Positions 7,414 to 14,405 of a stretch of DNA of 37,926 nucleotides are shown piece after piece (the first letter of the stretch is position 1; each line of letters begins with the position of its first letter). The notes beneath the pieces were generated by a model. That model ran no database searches and was not told the origin of the DNA. It worked only from the letters and a program-made list of their open reading frames with translations. The stretch spans positions 1 to 37,926 of the forward strand of contig JAPPCX010000052.1 of NCBI GenBank assembly GCA_028875655.1, read 5' to 3'. This stretch comes from Chloroflexota bacterium. GTDB taxonomy: Bacteria > Chloroflexota > Dehalococcoidia > Lucifugimonadales > UBA3495. Both the position numbers and the translations under genes were made by a program.

Positions 7414-9351
7414 CTACGGCCGGTAACCCCGGTCGGCGTTGGCGCCGTGGTCGCAAGCGGAGGCTTCACCGCCAGCCCACCAGACGTGGTCCCACTTCTT
7501 GACGAGCTGAACCGTGGGCGGGTAGTGGTAATTCTTGATACGGCAGTCAAACGCCCCGCCGCTGGAGTACCACAGTACCGGCAGCCAGTGGCTTTCGCCC
7601 TGGTGCAGGATTTCCGCCAACGCTTCCAGGTGCCCCTGCCTTACCGCCGGGTCAACTTCCTCGTTTTGCAACTTAATCAGCTCGTCAACGTCGTCGTTCT
7701 GCCAGTTGTGCGGGTTGCGCAGCACGTCTTGCAGGTAGAACTGGTTGATGATGTCGCCGGGGTCGCGCAAGATAACGCCCGTTCCAACACCGTCAAAGTT
7801 GGCCACGCCGTCCCGCAACCCGACGTACATCGTGGCCAGGTCGGTAGGCTGAATGACGATGTTGATGTTGAGGTCTTCCCGCAGCTGTGGCGCCACCGTC
7901 TCCGCTGTGGACAGGGAGGGGTTGGAGTTCACCACGTTGTGGGTAATCTCAAATCCGTCGGGATAGCCGGCCTCGGTGAGCAACTGCCTGGCCTCGGCCA
8001 ATGCGGCATCGCGGTCGCCGAAGGCCGGGTTGTTGGCGCGCAGGTCTTCCAGGTCTTCCACGACGCCGGGAGCGAAGAAGGTGCCGGGCTGGCCAAAGCC
8101 CAGGATGGCCTTCTCAACCGCGTTGTCCCGGTCAATGCCCAGGTACATCGCACGACGCACCCGCGGGTCGTCAAACGGGGGCTTCTGGTGGTTCAGGAAG
8201 AAAGCCTGTACGCCGGAAGCTTCCAGGATGACGGCGCGGACGCGGCCGTTGGTGTCCTCTTCCAGGCGGGCCATGTCTTCTGGGCGGTTGCTGCCGGTCA
8301 CCGGCTGGTAGGAACCGTAAACCTGTCCGGCCTGCAACGCCGACAGGCGCCGCGCGGTGTCCCGAATCAGGAATATCTTCAGGCCGTCAAAGAAGGGCCG
8401 ACCTTCCTTGAAGTAGTTGGGGTTGCGGTCGTAGGAATAACCGGAGTCCTTCTCCCATTCGCGCAGCATCCAGGGGCCGGAACCGATCAGGCTGTCGGGC
8501 GTGCCCGCGTTGATGGCGGCCAGAGCCTCGACCTGGGTCTTGCCGGTGTTGGCCTGCTCCTGGGTCAGGTTCTCGCCCACGTGCTTAGGATAAACCTTCA
8601 TGTAATCGGAGGCCAAGTTGGGCAGGAAGCCAGCAGCCGGGAACCGCAGCGGAATCTTCACCGTCTTGGCGTCGATGACCTCGGCGGTCCCATGCACCAC
8701 AAAGTTGTTGAGGAAGCCGGTGCGGGCGCGCAGCACGCCTTCTTCGACCTGTCCCAGGGTGATGCGGTCAATGGAGAATGCTACGTCCTCGGCTTCAACC
8801 GGGTGGCCGTCGGAGAAGGTGGCGTCCGGATGCAGGTTGAAGACGTAACCCACCTCGCTGCCGTCGTCGTAGAACTCCCAACTCACCGCCAGGTCGCCGA
8901 TGATCTCGTTGGGGTTGACCGGGTTGTATTCCAGGATCTGGTTGAACCGCGGACCCGAGGGAATCAGCACGGTGTTCATGGAACCGCCGTAGTGAACGTC
9001 CCAGAAGCCCGGGTTGCTGGTGGCCACCAGCGGGAAGTCTCCCCGATAGTGTTGGGCTTCGCCTTCCTGCCACCAGTCCGGTCGCTGGTCAATCGCCACG
9101 ACGGCGGTGGGCACCGGCACTGCCGTCGGGGCCACGTTCAGCGGAGCGGTCGGTGTCGGCTCCACTGCGCCCGCGAAGGGGTTCAGTGTCGGAGTCGCCG
9201 CAGCCTGCTGCGGAGCGGTCCCGCCGGTGGAGGCGTCGCCGGTGGTTGCCGGCGTAGTGGCTGTGCCACCGCAGGCGACAATCACCACGGTGAGCGCCAG
9301 CGCGCCGAGCGCGAGCAAGGTTCGTGGATGCCAAAGTCTTCGCAAATCCAT
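7414..9351 (-). CDS. ABC transporter substrate-binding lipoprotein, SBP family 5
   Basis: Extracytoplasmic solute-binding protein of 645 aa for a peptide/nickel/opine-type importer. A lipoprotein signal runs to about residue 27 (hydrophobic core, then VIVAC). A Thr/Ala/Pro-rich linker to about residue 90 follows, then the family 5 fold with segments such as FNLHPDATFSDGHPVEAEDV and GSGPWMLREWEKDSGYSYDR. Ligand cannot be predicted. It is the first gene of the run, with a good promoter 98-126 bp upstream, and is followed by both permeases and the DUF3179 lipoprotein. The Thr-rich linker resembles that of the DUF3179 protein, suggesting that both are exposed at the cell surface. Confidence 0.93.
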   Translation of the reverse strand: MDLRRLWHPRTLLALGALALTVVIVACGGTATTPATTGDASTGGTAPQQAAATPTLNPFAGAVEPTPTAPLNVAPTAVPVPTAVVAIDQRPDWWQEGEAQHYRGDFPLVATSNPGFWDVHYGGSMNTVLIPSGPRFNQILEYNPVNPNEIIGDLAVSWEFYDDGSEVGYVFNLHPDATFSDGHPVEAEDVAFSIDRITLGQVEEGVLRARTGFLNNFVVHGTAEVIDAKTVKIPLRFPAAGFLPNLASDYMKVYPKHVGENLTQEQANTGKTQVEALAAINAGTPDSLIGSGPWMLREWEKDSGYSYDRNPNYFKEGRPFFDGLKIFLIRDTARRLSALQAGQVYGSYQPVTGSNRPEDMARLEEDTNGRVRAVILEASGVQAFFLNHQKPPFDDPRVRRAMYLGIDRDNAVEKAILGFGQPGTFFAPGVVEDLEDLRANNPAFGDRDAALAEARQLLTEAGYPDGFEITHNVVNSNPSLSTAETVAPQLREDLNINIVIQPTDLATMYVGLRDGVANFDGVGTGVILRDPGDIINQFYLQDVLRNPHNWQNDDVDELIKLQNEEVDPAVRQGHLEALAEILHQGESHWLPVLWYSSGGAFDCRIKNYHYPPTVQLVKKWDHVWWAGGEASACDHGANADRGYRP

Positions 9352-9448
9352 TGAGTGAGCCCTCCCTGAATATCGCTCTTGTACTGATACGGCGTGGCGC
9401 CGGGGTCAAATGTAAACACACGGCGGCGCAGGCCGCCGGCGTTGCACG

Positions 9449-9477
9449 ATGCTACTTATGCCGGGAGTGATTGTCAA
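9449..9477 (-). promoter_or_regulatory. Promoter of the ABC importer operon
   Basis: On the minus strand a perfect -35 TTGACA (9477-9472), a 17-bp spacer and TAGCAT (9454-9449, four of six -10 matches). An imperfect AT-rich dyad, ATTG-CAAAT / AATTTG-CAAT, at 9470-9492 overlaps the -35 and could be an operator. Confidence 0.6.
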
Positions 9478-9556
9478 ATGGCAATTTGCAATACTCCTTC
9501 GTCTCTAACATCGCATCTGCGGATGATTGTTCGTTTGACGCGCCCGCTGCCCCAAC

Positions 9557-9585
9557 CTGACGGATTCTCCGAAACCGTCTATAAT
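9557..9585 (+). promoter_or_regulatory. Promoter of the amidohydrolase-VOC pair
   Basis: CTGACG (9557-9562), a 17-bp spacer and a perfect TATAAT (9580-9585), 82 bp before the amidohydrolase start. The 315-bp gap 9352-9666 holds this and the divergent importer promoter. I see nothing else in it. Confidence 0.6.
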
Positions 9586-9666
9586 CCATGCGAATCACGA
9601 CCGACCGGGTTGCGTTAGTCAACAAACCATGTCGGTCATAGCAGAATAGGAGGGAGACACCACAAT

Positions 9667-10638
9667 ATGGCAGTAAGAGTCCTGGACGTTCATGCTCATA
9701 TCACCCCCGGCAGCGCGCTGCGGGCGATGCAGAGCGGCGACAACTGGTTCGGCATCAGCGCGCCCGCTCTCTATAATCAGCATCGCTATAACCCCCGCAC
9801 CTTCTGGACCCCGGAGCAGCGCATCGCTGACATGCAGTCCCTCGGGGTGGACCTGCACGTCCTGTCCAGCAACGCCAGTTTGTACTTTTACGACCTGGAC
9901 ACCGACCAGACCATGGCCATGCACCGCGAGTGCAACGACTACGTGGCCCAGCTTTCCGAGGAGTACCCCGACCGTTTCGCCGGCCTCGCCCACCTGCCCA
10001 TGCAGGACGTTGGCGCCGCCATCGAGGAACTCACCCGCTCCGTCGAACAGCTTGGGCTCAAGGGCGCAATGATCGGCGACCAGGTCAACGGGCGCACCTT
10101 CGACGACCCATACTTCAACCCGCTGTGGGCCACCGCCGAACGCCTGGGCGCGATGTTCCTCATCCACCAGGGCGGAGACACCGTCGTTTCCTCGCGCCTG
10201 GATCGTTACCACCTGCCCAACACCATCGGCAACCTCGCCGACCGCGCCGTAACCTTCGCCTCCTTCGTCTTCGGCGGCGTCATGGATCGCTATCCCGACC
10301 TCAAAATCTGCCTGTGCCACGGCGGCGGCTACGCCTGTTACGGCATCGGACGCATGGATCGGGGCTGGCAGGTTCGCCCCGAGGCCCGCACCCACATCGA
10401 CCAGCCGCCCAGCGCCTACCTCAGCCGTTTCTACTACGACTGCCTCACCCACAGCGAGGAGGGCCTGCGCATGCTGATCGACATGGTAGGCATCGAGCAG
10501 ATCGTCTTCGGCACCGACTGGCCCTTCGATATGTGTACCGACTGGCCTGTCTCCTGGCTGCTGGGGCTCGAAAGCCTCTCCCGAGAGGAAAAAGACGCCA
10601 TCCTCTTCGCCAACCTGGAGCGCCTGCTCAACATCTAG
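9667..10638 (+). CDS. Amidohydrolase family protein (amidohydrolase 2 / ACMSD-like)
   Basis: Metal-dependent hydrolase or decarboxylase of 323 aa with a TIM-barrel fold. Metal ligands are visible as DVHAHI (His9 and His11), LIHQGGD (near residue 165), CHGGGY (near 219) and FGTDWPFD (near 282). The set matches the aminocarboxymuconate-semialdehyde decarboxylase-like group, which acts on ring-cleavage products and related acids. The exact substrate cannot be read. An AGGAGGG lies 12 nt upstream of the ATG. The VOC gene follows after 44 bp and is probably co-transcribed, consistent with a small aromatic-degradation unit. Confidence 0.88.
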   Translation: MAVRVLDVHAHITPGSALRAMQSGDNWFGISAPALYNQHRYNPRTFWTPEQRIADMQSLGVDLHVLSSNASLYFYDLDTDQTMAMHRECNDYVAQLSEEYPDRFAGLAHLPMQDVGAAIEELTRSVEQLGLKGAMIGDQVNGRTFDDPYFNPLWATAERLGAMFLIHQGGDTVVSSRLDRYHLPNTIGNLADRAVTFASFVFGGVMDRYPDLKICLCHGGGYACYGIGRMDRGWQVRPEARTHIDQPPSAYLSRFYYDCLTHSEEGLRMLIDMVGIEQIVFGTDWPFDMCTDWPVSWLLGLESLSREEKDAILFANLERLLNI

Positions 10639-10682
10639 CCCAAATTTGAACGACGGCAGCAACTCACACGGAGGTAAACCCC

Positions 10683-11078
10683 ATGGGACTCATCGCCGAC
10701 AACATCCGCCTCAAGGCCATCAACCACATCACCTATAACGTCCGCGACAAGGACATCGCCCTCAAGTGGTACCAGGAAGTCCTGGGTGTCAAGCAGATTC
10801 CCAAGATGGTGGACAGCGACAACCTCTACTGGCTCCAGCTGCCCAGCGGCGCCATGGTCCACATCATCGAGAATCCCGACGCGCCTTCCGCTCCCTCACA
10901 TCACACCGCCTTCGAGGTGGACGACATCTCCGCCGCCCGCGACGAATTGCAGAACATCGGCGTGGAATGCACCGACATCCAGACCCGCCACGATGGACAG
11001 CAGGCCTTCTACTTCCACGACCCCGACCACAACCGCCTGGAAATCTGCACCAAGTCCGGCTTCGGCGTCCTCGTCTAA
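10683..11078 (+). CDS. VOC family protein (glyoxalase/dioxygenase fold)
   Basis: A 131-aa vicinal-oxygen-chelate protein with two beta-alpha-beta-beta-beta modules. Likely metal ligands are a His in INHITYNV (about residue 17), a His in PSHHTAFEV (about 74) and a Glu in DHNRLEICT (about 122). The fold covers glyoxalases, extradiol dioxygenases and isomerases, so the reaction is unknown. GGAGGT lies a few bases upstream of the ATG. It follows the amidohydrolase, suggesting a shared pathway. Confidence 0.88.
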   Translation: MGLIADNIRLKAINHITYNVRDKDIALKWYQEVLGVKQIPKMVDSDNLYWLQLPSGAMVHIIENPDAPSAPSHHTAFEVDDISAARDELQNIGVECTDIQTRHDGQQAFYFHDPDHNRLEICTKSGFGVLV

Positions 11079-11101
11079 ACCGCCTGGCAACCCGAGCGTG
11101 C

Positions 11102-11127
11102 GTAGGGGCGGGTTTGAAACCCGCCCC
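11102..11127. repeat. GTAGGGGCGGG palindromic repeat
   Basis: A 26-bp palindrome nearly identical to 3430-3455, differing only in the centre. It lies between the convergent VOC gene and the 106-aa gene and could terminate both. Confidence 0.75.
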
Positions 11128-11179
11128 ATGCAGTTAACCCATCGCCTCCGGGATACGATTGATATTCTGCGCTTGCGTT

Positions 11180-11500
11180 CTACAGGATCTCTGAAAGCCT
11201 GTACTCCTCAGCGTATTCGCTCAATAGGGCTAATCCGGGTTCCGCGTTGTCCATTAACTCCGGCAGCATCTTGTCCACAGCTGGGGTTTCAAGAATAAAG
11301 TCACGCAGGTTTTCCAGCGCGCGATAGTAATCGCCTCGTTGCATGACATGCAGAACACTGATTCTCGATACCGCGATATAGTCATCCCGTTCCAGTATTT
11401 CAAACAATCGGATAGCGCGCCGGTTTAGGATAGCCACAACGTCCTCGTGGATTTCCACCAACAAGGCTCGTTCAGTTTGCCAGACCTCCTCCTGATTCAT
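11180..11500 (-). CDS. Hypothetical protein, 106 aa, second gene of a small pair
   Basis: I do not recognise the family. The product is acidic and mostly helical, with no membrane segment and no signal peptide. It starts at ATG 11500, 9 bp after the stop of the 61-aa gene, so it is probably translationally coupled to it. Together the two have the size and spacing of a toxin-antitoxin or effector-regulator pair, but no known motif is visible and this reading is inference. Confidence 0.65.
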   Translation of the reverse strand: MNQEEVWQTERALLVEIHEDVVAILNRRAIRLFEILERDDYIAVSRISVLHVMQRGDYYRALENLRDFILETPAVDKMLPELMDNAEPGLALLSEYAEEYRLSEIL

Positions 11501-11509
11501 GCCGGCGGC

Positions 11510-11695
11510 TCAGGACTGGACAGCCTGTTCTGCGTGAGCTGTTCCCAGTCGCTTCGCTCGACTCTCGTGGAATTTCGCGATTAGGCGATCAATTTCCTCG
11601 GCTTTTGCCTTGCCGAACGCCTCCAACTGTGCTATCTCGTCCGCGTGCTTGATCAGCAGGGCGTCGATTTTGGGATCACCGGTCAATTCTGCCAC
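11510..11695 (-). CDS. Hypothetical small coiled-coil protein, 61 aa, GTG start
   Basis: The start is placed at GTG 11695 because a perfect AGGAGG lies 7 nt upstream and a TATAAT -10 box lies at 11726-11721. No in-frame ATG fits. The product is charged and helical (DEIAQLEAFGKAKAEEIDRL), probably a short coiled coil. Family unknown. It precedes the 106-aa gene by 9 bp. Confidence 0.6.
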   Translation of the reverse strand: MAELTGDPKIDALLIKHADEIAQLEAFGKAKAEEIDRLIAKFHESRAKRLGTAHAEQAVQS

Positions 11696-11720
11696 AACAT
11701 CACCTCCTTTCGGGGTCCTA

Positions 11721-11726
11721 ATTATA
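11721..11726 (-). promoter_or_regulatory. -10 box of the 61-aa/106-aa gene pair
   Basis: Minus-strand TATAAT, 26 bp upstream of the GTG start. I see no good -35. It suggests that the pair can be expressed apart from the AlbA_2-ParA operon upstream. Confidence 0.45.
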
Positions 11727-11757
11727 CTGTACTTGATTGCAAGAGATGAGACAGTAA

Positions 11758-12072
11758 CTACGGCCGCCCCATCGAATACCGATTCAGTATCCCCAGGTAA
11801 GCCCGCTGACCCTCCACGGCGATGGCCGTGCGGTCGGCCTGGTACTCCGCCCATACCGATTGCGTCAGCGCCGTAGCCTTGGCGGAAGGCTTGTATGGGT
11901 TGGCCGGGTCCAGCCCCGCGTACGCCTGCATCCGCGCGCCGATGGACTTCAGGCTGCGCTCCAGCGCGGCGGCCAGCGCCGCCACCTCGCGGCTGTCATG
12001 CGCCACCTTGCCGCGATACAAGTGCAGCACCGCCAGGTCTTCAATCCGTTCCCATTTGCGTGCTACTGGCAT
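11758..12072 (-). CDS. Hypothetical protein, 104 aa, third gene of AlbA_2-ParA operon
   Basis: A soluble, helical protein (MPVARKWERIEDL...) with no motif I recognise. The start at 12072 has GGAG 6 nt upstream and overlaps the end of the ParA gene by 32 bp, which indicates translational coupling. In such operons the small third protein may be a partner or regulator of the ATPase. That is inference from position only. Confidence 0.7.
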   Translation of the reverse strand: MPVARKWERIEDLAVLHLYRGKVAHDSREVAALAAALERSLKSIGARMQAYAGLDPANPYKPSAKATALTQSVWAEYQADRTAIAVEGQRAYLGILNRYSMGRP

Positions 12073-13117
12073 GATATTCTCCGGCTGCGGGGACGAGATT
12101 GATTCGGGCGATAATTTTCTCGGCCAGTGTTCGAAAGTCGGCCCGGGCATCCACAACCGCAGCAGCGTGGCTGCCGAAAGCACCGTCGGCCGTAGTTAAC
12201 TTGAAAATCGGCTTGCGACGCTCTTGTGCCATCGGCACCAAGCTGCGGTAGTGCTTCATCGTAGCCAGTGCATTTTCCGTATCTTCCTGCGGAGTAGCGG
12301 CATACGGGCCATCGGCATTCTCCAACAAGTTGCTGGCATATTCCCTTGGCATACGGTTCACCCACTTATCATAGGCTCTTACGGGGCGACTGAGTCTAAC
12401 GCTGTGCTGTTGAACCACGTAGCCGATGGGCTGCATACCTCCTGCTGGCAGAGCAAAATCTGGTTCACTCCAGTTGTCACGCCGCCTTTGCCAGTCTTGT
12501 CGCCATCGCTGCAAGGTAGGGCCCAAGTTACGCAATCCTTGTAGCGAAAACAAATCTGCCCCCAGCGGCACTACCACGTAGTCGGTTGCGATGAGAGCGG
12601 AACGGTTGATAGCACCCAAGTTGGGGCCAATGTCAGCAAGTATTATTGCAGCATCGGCCTGGACAGCAGCGTATTGCATTATGGTCGAAAACGCCGTTAA
12701 TATCCGAAACGGCCGGTACAAATTGGTAGAGTCCAGCGCGTTAGGCCATTCCGCTGCTAGGGTGTCCTCAAACCCGGCCAGAGACAGATCGCCCGGTATT
12801 AGGCTGATATTGCCGTGAATCATCAACTGGCGGTTAACTTGCTGGAGTAACGGATACCTCAAATCCCCCACCTGCATTAGTGGCTTGACACATTCGAATA
12901 TGGTGGCGTCGGGCGTTGTAGCGTTGGCCCCTTCATCCCAAAGCGACTCCAGTCGCTCCTCATCCAGAAAGGCGGCCGTCAGGTTGGCTTGCGGGTCTAG
13001 GTCGCAAGCCAGCACATTGTAGCCCAGATCCGACAGCATCCAGCCCAGATGATAAACCAGCGAGGTTTTACCCACCCCGCCTTTGTTGTTAAAGAAAGTC
13101 AGCACCGGAACGGGCAT
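12041..13117 (-). CDS. ParA/MinD-family ATPase
   Basis: A 358-aa P-loop ATPase of the ParA (Soj) type. The deviant Walker A is NNKGGVGKTSLVYHLG near residues 10-25, the switch/Walker A' region is ACDLDPQANLTAAF, and the Walker B-like segment is ILADIGPNLGAINRSAL near 158-174. The C-terminal half is longer than in chromosomal ParA and has a basic, Arg/Gln/Trp-rich stretch. No ParB or centromere-like repeats lie nearby, so a partition role is not supported. It starts 7 bp after the AlbA_2 gene and overlaps the 104-aa gene, forming a three-gene operon. Confidence 0.88.
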   Translation of the reverse strand: MPVPVLTFFNNKGGVGKTSLVYHLGWMLSDLGYNVLACDLDPQANLTAAFLDEERLESLWDEGANATTPDATIFECVKPLMQVGDLRYPLLQQVNRQLMIHGNISLIPGDLSLAGFEDTLAAEWPNALDSTNLYRPFRILTAFSTIMQYAAVQADAAIILADIGPNLGAINRSALIATDYVVVPLGADLFSLQGLRNLGPTLQRWRQDWQRRRDNWSEPDFALPAGGMQPIGYVVQQHSVRLSRPVRAYDKWVNRMPREYASNLLENADGPYAATPQEDTENALATMKHYRSLVPMAQERRKPIFKLTTADGAFGSHAAAVVDARADFRTLAEKIIARINLVPAAGEYHASSTQMGTD

Positions 13118-13124
13118 GAGACAG

Positions 13125-14342
13125 TCACTCCTGCGCCACTTTGATTATCACCGACACATAATTGGCTTGAACCGTGAATTCCGGTTCGGGGTGTCCCGCG
13201 TCTCGCAACTGCCGCTTGGCTATTGGGATGCCAGCTCCGAAACGCTGTACGAAGCCAACGGTTCTCATCGCGTCCGCCAAATTGGGGTTGCGATAGTCTG
13301 TCAGCCCCGGTTGCCCAAAGTTATCGGTGTTTACAGTTCCATAAGGCCCACCTGGGCTGATAACCTCAATGCGATCATTAAACCAGTTCACCCGAATCGG
13401 GGCGTTGGTGGCCTCGTAAGTACGGTGCATAACCGCGTTGCGGGTAATTTGTTGCAATGCCCCCAACGGGTAAAGTTCAGTTCGTAGTTCCGTTGGCGAG
13501 GAAGTAATATCAACCCCGATTCTATTGTGCGCTTGCAATTTGTCGCCCAGTCGGCGTAACACGTCAGAAACATCGCCGCCGATTGTTTCACTGTCAATAA
13601 TATTATCTGACAATTCTAGCCCATCAATGCGTAGAAACTGCAAGTATGCTCCGGGCAGGAAATCTTGTGGACTTTTTCCAATAACCAGTAGGCCCATTAC
13701 CGTTGCTATCGGACTATCTGCTGCCGCAATCATCTTTGTCGCTGCCAGCCGTTCCTCAATCGTGCGGTCATTGGCAGTCAACACATCGTCTGAAAAGGCT
13801 CGCGGAAGATACTCGTTCTCAAATTGCACCAGGTTCAAATCCCGCAATCCCGCCGTCGGAACAGGCTGTAAGTCGAAAGGCCGGTCGCCGAAGCGCCGTC
13901 GCTCGTTGAGGATCCGTTCGTCCTGCGCTGTGGCAATCCCACGACGTGGGCCAATGCGTATTTGAATTCGACCGCGATAGCGAACTGGTGGTGAATCAGA
14001 GGGCAGAACCGTAACAACAGCCACATCTCGATCTCGCAATGTCTTCTTCTCAACCTGAATGGACGGCAAAGGCAGAATGTTGCCGTCAGTTTTCATGTCC
14101 GCCAAGTTTCGGAGCATTTCGTCCGAAACCTCAGTCCCGACGATACAGCGGTCCGGGTCACGTACTCCAATGACTACCAAACCTGGAACACGGTGATCAG
14201 GCAGGTCGTTGGCGAAGGCGCAGATTGCTTCGCGGATTTCGTTAGCCCCACTGCGGGATAATGTCTCCTTGAACTCGACACGGTCAGCTTCCCCGTAGTC
14301 GATCAAATGCAACAGGTCTGAGTCGGCTAAGGAAACCATCAT
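13125..14342 (-). CDS. AlbA_2 (Schlafen-like) DNA-binding domain plus GHKL-type ATPase
   Basis: A protein of about 405 aa. The N-terminal 130 residues match the Schlafen AlbA_2 domain: VEFKETLSRSGANEIREAICAFAN and GLVVIGVRD. The C-terminal third matches the HATPase_c_4 group with the N-box-like QITRNAVMHRTYE and later RFGAGIPIAKRQL. Related proteins are usually annotated as ATP-binding or RecG-related regulators, and AlbA_2 proteins recur in defence islands. A GTG at 14348 and ATGs at 14342 and 14339 are all possible starts. None has a well-spaced ribosome site, and a large palindrome abuts the start. AT content is visibly higher than in neighbouring metabolic genes. It is the first gene of the operon with ParA and the 104-aa protein. 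Confidence 0.85.
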   Translation of the reverse strand: MMVSLADSDLLHLIDYGEADRVEFKETLSRSGANEIREAICAFANDLPDHRVPGLVVIGVRDPDRCIVGTEVSDEMLRNLADMKTDGNILPLPSIQVEKKTLRDRDVAVVTVLPSDSPPVRYRGRIQIRIGPRRGIATAQDERILNERRRFGDRPFDLQPVPTAGLRDLNLVQFENEYLPRAFSDDVLTANDRTIEERLAATKMIAAADSPIATVMGLLVIGKSPQDFLPGAYLQFLRIDGLELSDNIIDSETIGGDVSDVLRRLGDKLQAHNRIGVDITSSPTELRTELYPLGALQQITRNAVMHRTYEATNAPIRVNWFNDRIEVISPGGPYGTVNTDNFGQPGLTDYRNPNLADAMRTVGFVQRFGAGIPIAKRQLRDAGHPEPEFTVQANYVSVIIKVAQE

Positions 14343-14348
14343 CCTCAC

Positions 14349-14394
14349 TAAAGTCGCGGCTTCAGATTGCCATCATGCTGAAGCCGCGACTTTA
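14349..14394. terminator. Perfect 17-bp inverted repeat
   Basis: Arms TAAAGTCGCGGCTTCAG (14349-14365) and its exact complement (14378-14394) enclose a 12-nt loop. It lies 11 bp past the GMC gene stop and touches the first possible codon of the AlbA_2 gene. The AAAG...CTTT stem ends fit a bidirectional terminator. Because it abuts the operon start, an operator or recombination site is also possible. Confidence 0.65.
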
Positions 14395-14405
14395 CAGTTT
14401 GTCGC

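Noticed and set aside
7390-9354. Long plus-strand open frame (654 codons) opposite the substrate-binding protein
   Set aside because: It mirrors the codon bias of the real minus-strand gene and encodes no recognisable family; the minus-strand product is a clear SBP family 5 lipoprotein.
12041-13117. ParA as part of a chromosome or plasmid partition locus
   Set aside because: No parB, no parS-like repeats and no replication gene nearby; the partners are an AlbA_2 ATPase and a 104-aa protein.
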